DNA of 64,000 nt, from assembly GCF_032884065.1 (NCBI RefSeq), contig NC_088865.1:42411051-42475050 (forward strand), given 5' to 3'. The position numbers and the translations under genes are program-made. The first letter of the stretch is position 1. The number at the start of each line of letters is the position of its first letter. The notes below the pieces were generated by a model. That model made no database searches. It was not told the DNA's origin and saw only the letters and a program-made list of their open reading frames with translations. The DNA is from Artemia franciscana. Its lineage: Eukaryota > Arthropoda > Branchiopoda > Anostraca > Artemiidae. Below, piece by piece: positions 47,723 to 58,865 of the stretch.

Positions 47723-47895
47723 CCTGTCTTTGTTAATAGTACTATCTAGGTTAGTGAAGCAGTCAAATTGATCGATCTTCTCATTCCTTAATATCAACTT
47801 TTCACCTTCACTTATTCCTAGTCTTCGCGATTTAGTCTTTTTAACACTAATTTTCAAACTTATTCTTGCACCATGAACTCAAAAAACCTCTAAAA
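47723..47895 (-). pseudogene. LINE-A, part upstream of the foldback insertion
   Basis: The minus-strand frame from 47895 reads ARISLKISVKKTKSRRLGI, then EKIDQF and STINKDR, the segment just after the RT active site in this LINE family. It breaks at the foldback terminus (47722), and the next codons of the family are found at 35783 on the other side of the element. The RT palm itself is not seen upstream of 47895. Confidence 0.75.
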
Positions 47896-49569
47896 ATATA
47901 TTTATTTTGAGCAAAATCTAACTTGAAGAGAGCTATACTTCCAAGTTGATTCTGTATTTTTCCATTGCCTTTGCTGTGCTCCTCAGAACAATGTACAACA
48001 AAATGATCCGAATAAATGGGAACAGGACGCAACTAATAAAGTTTAGTGAAAATATGTAATCGCATGTGTTAAAAAATTTACTTAAAAAGTTTTAAAAGTG
48101 CCTAAATCACAATTTTAATACTAATAAACCTTATTTTTGTAGACTTCATGAAATTACTTTCTTACCATTTGACTTAATCTTGCTCAAATTGGCATACTAA
48201 AAAGATTTTATAACACCTTTGCCAAATATAGTAAATCAATCCTTATATTGGTCTGAAACCTACTAGGATTGAATACAAAAAGTTTTGAGTCCTCCGAATT
48301 TCAGAATTTTCCACACACGCCTTCCTTGTTTAGTGGGGTAGAGAAAAAACTGGTATAATACGCTCGTATAGACTGTTGCTACTGCTGATGTCGGCTTGAC
48401 TCATTATCTTTATCTTATGCTACTATTTCCTTTTACTCATTTTAACTTTAGTGCGATTTTTCAAATACCATGGGAGAACCCAATCTCGCGGGTAGTGTTG
48501 GCAGCCGAATATGAATGCTCATTTTGAGAAAGGAGTTTGCAATTACAGTAAAATTGCTACGGTATTATTTATGGTGATATTAACTACTTGGTGATAAAGA
48601 GCTATTGCAGAGCTACCAACTGTATGGATGATAGCTTATCGTGGCTGCTACAATAGCTGTAAGATAGTAAACACAGAAATGTAGTGGAAGGTAACCGGAA
48701 GTTTTGAAGTTACCGATTTGGTTAAAACTGTCTAGTAAGAAAAATGTGTCATTTAAATTTAGTTAAGGCATAACAACTGTAATATAGTAATAGTAAAATG
48801 TTTACTGCAGAGATGAATTTTCCGGAATTTGAAAAGAGCTTGAAAATTCTTAAAAATTGCGCGGATCGAAATACAAGCTGCAAAATTGGAATCGTTAAGG
48901 ACAAAAGCCTTTCATAGAATGCATTGAACCCCCATTAAATAAAGCAAGGAAAATAATTTCTTTGCATGATACGCGTCTCCTTTTTCGCCAGCGCTAGCAG
49001 GCTATCACAAGATTGTATACAGATATGTAATGGCTAATTCAAAACTCATAGTTATATCTACAGGTTTTTTCGTAAGTTCTTCCTGGTAACACCATCACCA
49101 TATGACACCGGCAATGGTACATATCAGAGTCATTTCTGAAGTTGGGAGGTTGGGAAGCATAACAAGGGTACCACTATTATATGTATAGTTGAAAATCTTT
49201 AGTCGAAGGCCCCCCCTCCTCCCTTTAGCCTATACTCCCTTCCTGTTCTCTTTAATAACCCTTAGAGAGACTTTGACATTTTTTAATTTTATCAAGAGGA
49301 ATCCACCTGAAAAAAAAAATTACACTATAAGGTGCTTCAGTGATAACAGTTCCAATCTAGAAAAGTTGCCTCTGAGCAGCTATTAACCTCCAGCTCCGTG
49401 GATGATTTCACCGACCAATGCATAGCTTGAGATAATTGAGAGATAACTTGAGATAACTGAGATAACTTGAGATAATTGAAGTAAGTAAATCTGAGATAAC
49501 TAAGATAACTTAATAATTGAGATAATCGAAGTAAGTAAATCATAATGCTAATCTTTTATCTCCATCAAA
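47896..49569. other. No gene seen (transporter intron)
   Basis: AT-rich intronic sequence. A (GATAACT)-type short repeat lies at 49428-49540. No recognised coding exon. Confidence 0.5.
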
Positions 49570-49723
49570 GGTCATATCCAGAATTTTTGTTCGGGGGGGG
49601 GGGGTCCTGTTTTTTAACTTTAAAAAACCATCAATTTTTTTAATTTGCATGGTGTTATGTTTTTACGAGTGGGACAAACAATTTGCAGGGGTTCAAAGTC
49701 CTTACTTCCCCCTGGATACGGCC
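49570..49723. mobile_element. 154-bp MITE, GGYCRTATCC termini, copy 1
   Basis: The left end is GGTCATATCCAGAATTTTT and the right end CCCCCTGGATACGGCC, giving a ~12-bp inverted terminus. It aligns with 53273-53424 throughout, with shared 'ttatgtttttacgagt.ggacaaaca' and 'tcaaagtcc'/'tcaaatcc' blocks. Contains a run of 10 G. Confidence 0.65.
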
Positions 49724-50274
49724 TTGTCCTCAGATAATACCATCTATGCGTGATCAAAATCCCACGACCTACTTTGGGATTCCTGAAAATATTTGCAATC
49801 TCTGGATTGAAATTATCTATATACGGCGTCTGATTTATTTTTCTTTGTGTATGTTCTCATTACTGTATTGTCTTGTCGTCAAAGGGAATCATTCGATATG
49901 GTTGAGAAATCAGCTAATGCAATTCATCTTCCGTTTGTTGGGCAAGTTTGTCAAATACATACAGATACAACATTAGAGAAAGGAGCAAAGAAATTAAAGA
50001 AAGGAGTAAATTAGCCTATTATTTTCAAGCGCCTTATTCGTTACTGAATTAAGCTAAAAAAGGTTTTACAAAATATGATTGTCAAAGAAAAGGGATAAAC
50101 GATAGAAAAACATAAAACTAGTAAAAATTAAATGCATATTTTCTGTTATACGTATACCAGTATTTAAAATATATTTTTAAGTCGTTTACTCGTGGATTAT
50201 GTAAAAGGATACCTAAATTGGCTCTGAAACACTTTGTTATCCCTGCTGTTGTAATAAGCGAGGCTTTTATCAAC
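49724..50274. other. No gene seen (transporter intron)
   Basis: A 97-codon plus-strand frame (49683-49976) starts inside the MITE and has no recognisable domain, so I do not call it. The remainder is AT-rich. Confidence 0.45.
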
Positions 50275-50545
50275 ACACACGCAATCCTCAGCGCCCCGCT
50301 CTTTACGCTAACGCCCCGTTACGCTAAACACGTCTACGTTGCGTCTTTTCCTCCTCAACGCCCCGCTCTTTACGCTAGAGTTTATTAGTGTTTTAAAAAG
50401 TAGAGTTAAGAGAAAGAGCAAAACTTTAGTGCAAAGAGCGAGGTGTTGAGGAGGAAAAGCCCCTCTCATATACGGAGTAATTTCTGTTCGTTTTAAATTT
50501 TAATGTTGCTCCTTACTTTCATTTAAAAAACCTTGTTTTTTTATT
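50275..50545 (+). repeat. Family A palindrome
   Basis: Palindrome A with 'ctcctcaacgccccgctctt' and 'tacgctagagttt' against 'aactttagtgcaaagagcga' and 'ggtgttgaggagg'. A partial extra copy of the left arm (50280-50330) makes it asymmetric. The right flank reads 'ttgctccttactttcattt'. The matching family A terminus lies beyond an inserted LINE at 51085-51150. Confidence 0.7.
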
Positions 50546-50995
50546 TAATTCATAATCAGGGCCTTCCAGATTGTTTCGCAGGTATATTTAGTGAGAGGTC
50601 AGATGTTTACCAGAACGAAACTCGGATGCGAGGAAATATTGAAGTTCCTCGACTTGCTTTTAGTAGGTCTTTATTTTCTCTTGTTTATAGAGCTTCCAAG
50701 CTTTGGAATAAACTTAGTAAAGATAGTAAGGATAATGGTAATTTCAACAAGGTTAAATCTGACTTACGTGTGGAGTTGCTCGGTAGATGGGGTATTTTTC
50801 CTTATTATTTGTGTGTTATTTTGGGGTTTTATAACGTTGTGTTTCGTTGTTTATTTTTCATGTTGGTTTCTTTGAATGGTCTCATGCTCCATACTCTTTC
50901 TCTTTTTTTCTTTCTTTTTTATGTTAGCACATCCTCGCAAACTCCACTTTTGTTGTGCTATTATATAAAAAATGATTATTTTCAATAAAATTGTT

Positions 50996-51073
<78 letters not shown>

Positions 51074-51090
51074 TTACTACTACTGCTACT
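50546..51090 (+). pseudogene. LINE C-terminal fragment with long (TAC)n tail
   Basis: The frame from 50551 encodes GLPDCFAGIFSERSDVYQNE, TRMRGNIEVPRLAFSRSLFS and RASKLWNKLSKDSKDNGNF, the pattern of the extreme C-terminus of CR1/jockey-like ORF2 proteins (a 'TR..' block followed by 'xxWNxLP/S'). It runs on into a hydrophobic non-conserved tail. It is 5' truncated and ends 'ttcaataaaattgt' followed by about 25 TAC repeats (50997-51085). The serine-rich minus-strand frame opposite the tail is a shadow. Confidence 0.65.
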
Positions 51091-51150
51091 ACTATTGAGT
51101 CGTGTCACTCCTTACAACGGTTTGTTACCACGAACTGTTTGAACCGCTGT
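51085..51150 (+). repeat. Family A terminal end with hairpin
   Basis: 'tactattgagtcgtgtcact' then 'ccttacaacggtttgttacc' and 'acgaactgtttg', the 3' end of family A directly after the LINE's TAC tail. Together with 50275-50545 it brackets the LINE fragment. Confidence 0.6.
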
Positions 51151-51448
51151 TATCCTCTTGGAAATGTATCTACAACATCTATTAGTCCTAGAAGTATCAT
51201 CATACATAGCAATTTGCTTGCAACAGAACCCAAGATGATTTCTCTGCAATTACCACACCCACCGTTATTAGTTTTTTTCTACAGAGGGTTTAATTGAAGC
51301 TTTATTAAAATGACTTGGTACTTTCTCTTCTTAAAAATCTATTATTTCGAATCCCTTTTCTATGCTTGATTTAGCACTAAAGAAGGTTTCATAGGATCAG
51401 TTTATGACCATTATTTTTTAAGCTTGTAAGTAAAGACTTTTCGCGTAC
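51151..51448. other. No gene seen (transporter intron)
   Basis: Short intronic stretch leading to the donor site of the exon at 51449. Confidence 0.5.
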
Positions 51449-51641
51449 CTCTCTATCCACTCGGGTTTCCTCTGGTCAACAATCCTCATATAGAAAAGAG
51501 GCGGTAAAATAAATGTAAGTAGACTGATAGTTGATCCCCCAACAAGGTCAAGAATTTTTCCAAATCGTGGCACCGTTTCTGCGATGAACAAAGCCAAAAG
51601 CATTAGCAATGTACGAGTTACTATTCTCTTCCATGTCATTT
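51449..51641 (-). CDS. Amino acid transporter, penultimate exon
   Basis: Acceptor 'tttttttcacag' ends at 51642 and donor GAGAG/GTACGC follows 51449. Phase 1 in, phase 2 out; both match the neighbouring exons (62902 and 34731). It encodes MTWKRIVTRTLLMLLALFIA, ETVPRFGKILDLVGGSTISL, LTFILPPLFYMRI and KPEWIER. The LxxVP.F..IL.L.GG(S/T) and FILPPLFYM motifs are those of transmembrane segments 8-10 of Aa_trans/SLC32-36-AVT transporters. The Met at the start is not an initiator: the reading frame enters from the previous exon with a Glu codon. The frame is intact. Confidence 0.9.
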
Positions 51642-51875
51642 CTGTGAAAAAAATCAGATTAAAAAAAAAATGGTGTGAAAGTTTAGAGGTGTGAAAGAAA
51701 TATTCCAAAGACTATCAGATGTTAATAATTTCTTGTTCCAGAATACTTTTCTGTCAAAAGGAAATGAAAGTTACAAATAAAGGGTAAAACTCACCAAAAG
51801 TTAAGAATTTTAGAAAATTTTCTTGGTTTTCGGAAAAGGGTAAAACACACCTAAAATGACGAGTGATCTTGATGA

Positions 51876-51985
51876 TAATTACTACTATTACTGCTGTTAT
51901 AGTCAATGCATCAACTCAATGCATCACCCCACCGCCTGAGATCAACCTAGTTCCGCACATTCCACACTCACCCCGATCTATTTCA
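51876..51985 (-). repeat. LINE-A 3' end fragment
   Basis: Minus strand 'ggttgatctcaggcggtggg' corresponds to the LINE-A 3' end (GTGTTGGCCTCAGGCGGC), followed by a short TAG-type tail ('agtaatagtagtaat'). The plus-strand open frame here is a shadow. Confidence 0.45.
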
Positions 51986-53272
51986 AGCATTTCCATCATC
52001 AAATTCAAGATATCAGATAATCCTACTGCAGAGATTGCAAACTCCATAAATGTAAAGTTCTGCATTTTTAGAAAAGAAGGCTCACGCATGCGTGCTTCTT
52101 TCTTTACTTCTTATATTTTGTTTTTCCCAAGTGGTGACCTGAAATTGTTGTTAGTTGACTAAAATTTATCGAAAATTACATATAGAGCTTCCCAGTTTCA
52201 GAGGCAGTAACGGAACATGGTGAAGTATTCGATCCAAAAGATGCTCGTAGTAAGAACAATAAAAAACAAAGAAAACGTATGGAAATATTTGTTTTAAAGC
52301 ATCATGTATCTAAGTCGATTGATTTGAATCTTGATAAAAAAATTTAAAATCATATATAACAGCAAACCAGCAATCTGGGGGAAGGGTGGACCATGAACAC
52401 GGCCTGGAAATCTCCCAGGAAAGGGGACAATTGCAACCAAGATCTGTGTTCTTGTCGAATTTCTCTTATTTAGTATTTTTAGACTTTTTTTTTATGTTTT
52501 CTAGTTTCCCCAGGAGTATTGACCCACGGTTCAAAGTTGACATACATAGGAAACGTCACTGCAAAAACTATTTGTTCGAAGAACCCAACTTTCAAACCGT
52601 TGAAATGATGACACTATAATCTACTTTTGATGTTTTAATCTCACCCCTTCCTAATAAATATTCGGAGGTCCTACTTTTCAGGAATAACTACCATTCTCGT
52701 AGCACTATTGAATCATTATTAAACTGAGATGCATAAACAGGGGCTGAAGATGAGAGCCGGAGCCACCATCACAGTTAATAAAGTTTTGAAGCAAACGATT
52801 CGCAGCTACAATTTGCACAACTACAAAAGGACTACCCTTATCGCCCCAACCCTAGTGTCCACCAGTGAGTTTCTCTTGAAATACTCGCAGCAACAAAATC
52901 TAATACTTATGTCGAATTTAAATGTGTAAAACGTATTGATCATAAAGTTGCACGTCAAGGGCTATTAGCACATGAAAGTCTGCATAATTTATAAATGGCG
53001 AATTATGCAAAAATTAATTGTGGTTTTGATGAAGATTATGCAAAAAAAGTCAACATTTATGAAAGCCACTGTCAAGTACAATTTCAATTTGTCTATTGGG
53101 GTCTTGGCAAAATTATTCTCTTGCGGAGAGAGGATACCCAAGCTCCAAAAAACGTACTAGGTCAATGGTTTCATATCACATGATACGTGTTTCACATGAA
53201 TTGAATGAATATTCAGACTAAAAGTAACTCCTCTGATCTAGTTTCATTACGAATAATTTGTATACCAGTCAG
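51986..53272. other. No gene seen (transporter intron)
   Basis: Several 60-77-codon open frames on the plus strand without recognisable domains, plausible splice context or repeat match. Confidence 0.4.
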
Positions 53273-53424
53273 GGTCGTATGCAGGATTTTTTTCCGGTGA
53301 GTTTTTAGAAAAAAAAACTTCAAACACCCATAAAAATATGCTTATGATCATTTTGTTATATTTTTACAAGTCGGACAAACATGTCAGGGAGCGAGTCAAA
53401 TCCCTAACTCCCCTAGATACGGCC
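53273..53424. mobile_element. 152-bp MITE, GGYCRTATCC termini, copy 2
   Basis: Left GGTCGTATGCAGG, right CCCCTAGATACGGCC. Same family and length as 49570-49723. It directly precedes the long CTA microsatellite. Confidence 0.65.
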
Positions 53425-54085
53425 TTGGTATAACCACTACTACCACTTCTATTATCACTACTACAACTGCGTCTACTGCTACTGGTACTACTACTAAAAC
53501 TGCTACTACTACTATTACTAGTTCTAGTGCTACTACTACTAATGCTGCTGGTGCTTCTATTACTACTACAACTGCGACTATACTACTACTACTTCTTCTA
53601 TCACTACTACAACTGTGTCTACTGATACTGGTACTACTACTAAAACTGCTACTACTACTACTACTACTAGTTCTAATTCTACTACTACTAATGCTACTGG
53701 TACTTCTATTACTACTACAACAACTACTATTACTACTACCATTACTAGTTTTACTACTACTATTACTACTACCACTACTACTACCTCTATTATTACTGCA
53801 ACTGCTACTACTGTAACGATAACTGCTACTACTACTACGATTACTACTAGTTCTATTACTACTACTGCTTCTATCACTCCTTCATCTGCAACTAATGCTA
53901 CCACCATACTAGAACAACTGCTACTACTACCACCAATATCACTAGTTCTACTAGCTCTAATACTACCACTGCTACTAACACTACTATTATTTCTATTACT
54001 CCTACAATTGCGACTATGCTGCTACTGCTACTACTACAACAACTACTACTAATGCTACCATTACTGTTTCTTTTGCTACTACTAT

Positions 54086-54124
<39 letters not shown>

Positions 54125-54235
54125 AAAAACTACTACTGCTAATACTTCTAAGCTACTGCCACAACTAGTACTACTACTACAATCGCTACTACTAATGCTA
54201 CTACCATTACTACTACTGCTATTACTACTACTAAA
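53425..54235. repeat. 0.8-kb degenerate (CTA)n array, LINE-A tail
   Basis: Trinucleotide array with many ACTACTACT runs interrupted by ACTGCTACT, TTCTATTACT and similar variants, including a direct repeat of about 150 bp (53440-53585 versus 53590-53735). It adjoins a LINE-A 3' end at 54236 on the minus strand, so it reads as an expanded 3' tail (TAG)n. The Thr-rich and Val-rich frames on the two strands are artefacts. Confidence 0.8.
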
Positions 54236-54315
54236 AACTCACTGTATTACAAAGCCGCTTGAGGCCAACATAGTTGTGTACTCTCCACCTCCACGCATTC
54301 AAAGCTGCACTTGAC
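54236..54315 (-). repeat. LINE-A 3' end
   Basis: Minus strand 'tatgttggcctcaagcggct' then 'acagtgagttttt' leads directly into the TAG array. Only the last 80 or so bases of the LINE are present. Confidence 0.6.
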
Positions 54316-54317
54316 AT

Positions 54318-54402
<85 letters not shown>
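54318..54402. repeat. (TA)n microsatellite
   Basis: About 41 TA units, followed by a short GA-rich stretch. Confidence 0.95.
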
Positions 54403-54407
<5 letters not shown>

Positions 54408-56480
54408 GAGTGAGAGAGAGTGGAAATGCTAGCACTATGCAGTGGCTGAGGGGTGAGAGCTTCCCTCTTATGTAAGAGACAAAAGTTCATTTTGTTCAAT
54501 TATACTTTACTTCAAAATGCAAGTACTTCATATATATATATGCCAAATGACTTCACAAGAAGAGTGAATTGCCTGGAAAGTGATTTGGTAATACTGCGGT
54601 GTCGGAGTATAACATACAAAGCTGATAAGGTTTTACGATGTAATTGTAAAAAGTAACACTCGTTGTTTAATTTTGCAACTCTTTATGAGCTAAGTGACAT
54701 TGCCCATATCGTTAGCAGATTTATCATATGTTTTGGTAATGTTTGGATATTTTAAGAACTAACGATACGTGCTTCCAAACACCTAGGAGAGTTTAAAGTT
54801 TATACGACGGGTCGTCCACTCTCTACCAACTCATGTTCATCTTGAAGCATCACTTGTTTCACCACACTTGGAACAGTTCCGCTGTATTGTGCGGTGCACT
54901 ATACCTGGTGTGCATAATTTTGAATTTGAGTTCTTTCAAAATCAATTTAAAGCTATTCCTGCAGCGCTGCTACCGCAGTGCAATTGTGCCGTTTTGGTAA
55001 CATCTAAAATTTTGGGTAGGTCTACCCCTACAACCGGAATATTTTGGCGGAACAGATTTTCTGATACATTTGGGGGTACTTACGTATTATAGTAACCACA
55101 ATGCTGCTCGTGATCGATTGTAAGGCTGGATTCTCTGCGTGCACTCGGAGATAATTAGCTAGGCTTGAGTGAGTTAAACTACTAAGCGTATATATTTGAT
55201 TCAAAATTTAATGTGTAGAGTTGGTTAGGTATTTAATATAATGCGCTCTGGGCGGCCTGCTTTCCAGAGCTCTGTTGTAGTTTCTGTAATCGTGTTACTA
55301 AAGTATTATATTTTCATTTTATTCTGGTATATTTCGTTATGATTAACCTAACCTCGCTTCTTGAGTATGGTCGCTGTAATACGTACGTACCCCTTTGAGC
55401 TTTACTTGATCTTTTCTGACACAAACATCTGTTCAAGTTTTATTTAACCGAAAATTATCTTCTTGCTATGACAAATTGTTAAACTGCTGTTGAAATAGTA
55501 AAAATTAATCTTTCGTGGTACAATATTAGCTAGAAAACTGGTACATTTTTTTTTCAAAGCGTTGGCAGTGTTGGTTTCCCAAATATTCTCCAGTGCTAGT
55601 CTGTGTTTCTTGCAATCAGGAGTTTGTTTCTTTTATTTTCACTACGTATTTTTCATTTGTTGACTATCATTTCTAAGATGTAAAATTTTATCCCTGTTTA
55701 CTCTTATTTACATGATACCCATAACACCATAAGACATATGGCCCTGATAATGTCACTGATAATACCACTGCCTAACAGTTTTTTTTGCAAAGAACTATAC
55801 AGTTTTCAATCCATTTATTATAATAGTTTTCCCCTCGTCCATCCAAAGTTTAAGTAAACAAATTATTAAAAACAAAAAACATACAGATATTGCTTTAATT
55901 AGCTAACAAAAAATGCTGGTAATTGAAATCGAAAAGAAATTAATTTAATTTATTTCTAAGAAAATAAGATTTTTTCAAACAAAGTAAACAGCTAAGCTAA
56001 ATCAAAGGCGAGTGGAATAATCTAAAATAATAATGTGTTTTTAAAATGAACAACAATCAATATTAATAAATAAATCAGACCAAAAACCAACAAAAATTAC
56101 GTCAAACTTAAAACGAACAGAAATAACGAAATAGGGAAATAGAGCTAATCCATTAAGCCTCCTTAAGTCTAGGTCGTCATTTTCGCTTCACTTAAAACAG
56201 AATATAGTTTAAATATTCCTCTTATATCAGTTTATCATATGTAAAAGTTGTTATGTCGTCCAGAAATTGATATCATGACATCAAACAGTCAGCCTAGATT
56301 TATTAGTCACTTTCAGTACTATAGGTTAATTAGGCAATTGTCTTCCTTTTTTCATTACTATCGTTGTTTTGACTAATAAAAACCACATTCTTCAAAATAA
56401 ATATCGCTTTCAATGGCATACAAATAGAATCCAATCTGTTTTTGGTTTTTTGTTAGGAAGGGAAGAGGACAGATGTCACC
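54403..56480. other. No gene seen (transporter intron)
   Basis: AT-rich sequence. A stretch around 56060-56200 ('aaacttaaaacgaacagaaa') resembles one arm of the palindromic element at 57470-57765. No coding exon recognised. Confidence 0.45.
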
Positions 56481-56595
56481 ACTCTATTCTGTCGGACTTG
56501 TCGGTCAGACTTGTCTGTCAGACTCTGTCAGACTTGTCTGTCAGACTTGTCTGTAACTCTATTCTGTCAGACTTCTGTCAAGTCTATCAGACTTG
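56481..56595. repeat. Minisatellite (GACTTGTCTGTCA)n
   Basis: About eight irregular units of 'gtcagacttgtct', with a duplicated 'actctattctgtc' block. The open frame through it is low complexity. Confidence 0.75.
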
Positions 56596-57189
56596 AGATA
56601 CGAATTTTGTGTCATGTTGTGTTTGATGATATGACGAATTAAAATCAGTACTCGAATTACAAATTGTTTTCAAAAATTACAAATGACGTTTTGGTCTTTA
56701 AGAAACTTAGGTGCTAACTTCACACCTGTTTACGGTAATTTCTGTTCGTTTCGAGTCTACTTTATTTATTGACATTGATTTCTGTTCATCTTCTGTTTGA
56801 ATTGTTATTTGACTTTATTTCTGATCCTCTTTGTTCTAACGTAGCTCTTAACTTTTCTTTGAAAAACTCTGTTTTGGAAAAAGTTTTTATTTAAGTATTT
56901 TAAAAATGGCAGCTTGAATATTGTTGAGGTTTTACCTTTTCTCTCCAAGTTTCTTAAAGTAAGAAAAGACAAACAAAAACACTTGTTATTTTAATTTAAG
57001 AAATCATTGAAACTTTTACCACTCTCGAACTCAACGTGCCTGTTTCCTTGGGATTAACCTTTTTTCAAAATCCCTGAACTCTGAGTGGGGACTAAATGGA
57101 TTATTTCTTTCTTTAGTTTTTGAGAAGGAATTGTAATAATACTATACTTTAGAATTACGATGAATGATTTTCGATGAATGATTTACGAT

Positions 57190-57383
57190 GACTTTTTATG
57201 AGATTAAGTAAAAAAAAAACTTTTCCACAAAATTAATTTTTCAAAGAAAATTAAAGAACTCTCACTTTTCGATGAATCATTTACGATGAATGATATTGTT
57301 TGAAATAGCAGACTTTTTATGATATTAAGTAAAAAAAAAACTTTTCCGCAAAATTAGTTTTTCAAAGAAAATTAAAGAACTCT
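57190..57383. repeat. 73-bp direct duplication, spacing 121 bp
   Basis: Units 57190-57262 and 57311-57383 are near-identical ('gactttttatgagattaagt', A-run, 'cttttcc.caaaatta'). GATGAATGATTTACGATG-like short repeats lie between and before them. Confidence 0.8.
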
Positions 57384-57469
57384 ATTAAACCAAAAATAAG
57401 CAAAAATAAAATCAAATAATCTACCAAGCGTAAAACTACCGCAACCCGGCATCGATAAATAAATTAAAC

Positions 57470-57765
57470 CAAAAACGAACAGGAATTACAATAAGTAACT
57501 GAGTCAAAGTCAAAACGAGCACTAATTAGCATGAGTAGGGCTCAAAACCCCTATGCCTTCCCAAGGCCAGAACATAATCGGCAGTTTTCTGAAAAAAGTA
57601 AAAAAAATTAGATTTATTTCTATTAATAACATTTTTCAGTAAAGTACAAACTATGTTCTGGCCTTGGGAAGGCATAGGGGTTATGAGCATTACTGATATT
57701 AATTTCTACTCTTTTTGAGTTTGACTTGTTAATTTATTGTAATTTATGTTCGTTTTGGACGCTTG
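57470..57765. mobile_element. ~295-bp palindromic element
   Basis: Inner arms 'cccctatgccttcccaaggc'+'cagaacata' (about 57550-57578) and their exact complement (about 57649-57682). The outer arms are less exact: 'caaaaacgaacaggaattac' against 'gtaatttatgttcgttttgg' (complement). The loop is about 70 bp. The outer arm resembles the outer arm of family A ('aaacgaacagaaatt'). Confidence 0.65.
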
Positions 57766-58475
57766 CCCTCCGATCACTTTTGACTAATAAAAAGGGCACT
57801 AGCCCTCTCGATTTGCAATCGAATAAGCCCTTTTTGAAGTCTCTACGACAACACTTTCCATAAAACCTTATATGCCCCCAGAGCATACCTTACAACTCTT
57901 GCCCTGATGGCTGTTAGACAGGGGCTGTCATCCTCAGAGACATAATTTCCGGACCCTTCAAACACGCTGAACAAAATGGCTATCTCAAAATTTTGATTTG
58001 AAATGTTTGAAAAAATGATGATCATGGGGGCATTTGCCCTTCAATCACTTTCGACCATTAAAAATGGCAGTTGCCCTCTTAATTTCCAATCTAATGAGCC
58101 CTTTTTGGAGTTTGTATGACAATACTTTCTATAAAACCTTATATATACCCTTGCCCTGAGGGCTTTGAGCGGAGGGGTGTCATCCTCAAAGACATAATTT
58201 CTGGACTTGCAACTACGTTGAACAAAATGGCTATGTCAAAATTTTTATTGAATATGTTTGGGGAAATAGTTGGCGAGGGAGGGGGATTAATTGCCTTCCA
58301 ATCCCTTTAGACTATAAAAGGTGCACTAGCTAATTCAAGTTCCAATCATATGAGCTCTTTTCAGAGTTTTTACGACAAGTTTTTCGATACGAAGTACCCT
58401 GGAAAAAAAAAACCATTGTGCCAACATTGTTCTTTACTTAGGTGGCACTATTGCGCAGCTTCTGACTAATCTATT
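57766..58475 (+). repeat. Family B, two tandem copies
   Basis: Copy 1 (about 57766-58015) and copy 2 (about 58016-58475) both have 'aaaacct-tatat', 'ttgccctga.ggct', 'gtcatcctcaaagacataat', 'tgaacaaaatggctat', 'tcaaaattttgatt' and 'tccaatc.ctttt'. The second ends with the family line 'cgatacgaagtaccctgg' and 'ttctttacttaggtggcac'. Confidence 0.65.
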
Positions 58476-58639
58476 AATTAATAACTATGCACGGTAATGT
58501 TATAATAGCATGATAAGTAGCTTGCAAATGTATGTAGTGCAAGCATAAATTCACATGGAAGGAATTTTCCCCAGGAGCAATGTTGACAGTTCACAAAATT
58601 TAGGGAGGAAGAAACTTTACATCCAACAAATGGATAAAT

Positions 58640-58865
58640 CGTAAGAAAAGCCAAAGAATTTACAGTAAAAAGAAGAATTTATCTAAGATGAGGGAAAACT
58701 TTGTAAAAAAAAACACAATAAAGGGAGAAATCGTGAGAAAAGCACAAGAATCCATAGTAGAAAGGAGAATTTGTCCAGGAGGCAATACAATTTTGTAAAA
58801 AAAAAACGAATACGAATGGAGAAACTGTTAGAAAAGGCCAAGGATTTATCATAAGAATCTCCAAA
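58640..58865. repeat. Degenerate ~100-bp tandem repeat
   Basis: Recurring 'gaaa..gt.agaaaagcc/ac', 'aagaatttac/ccat' and 'agaatttatc/gtcc'. About two and a half units. Minus-strand frames of 60-68 codons are shadows. Confidence 0.55.

Noticed and set aside
53578-54052. Thr-rich (plus) and Val-rich (minus) frames of 109-145 codons
   Set aside because: Direct translation of the degenerate CTA microsatellite; no non-repeat sequence.
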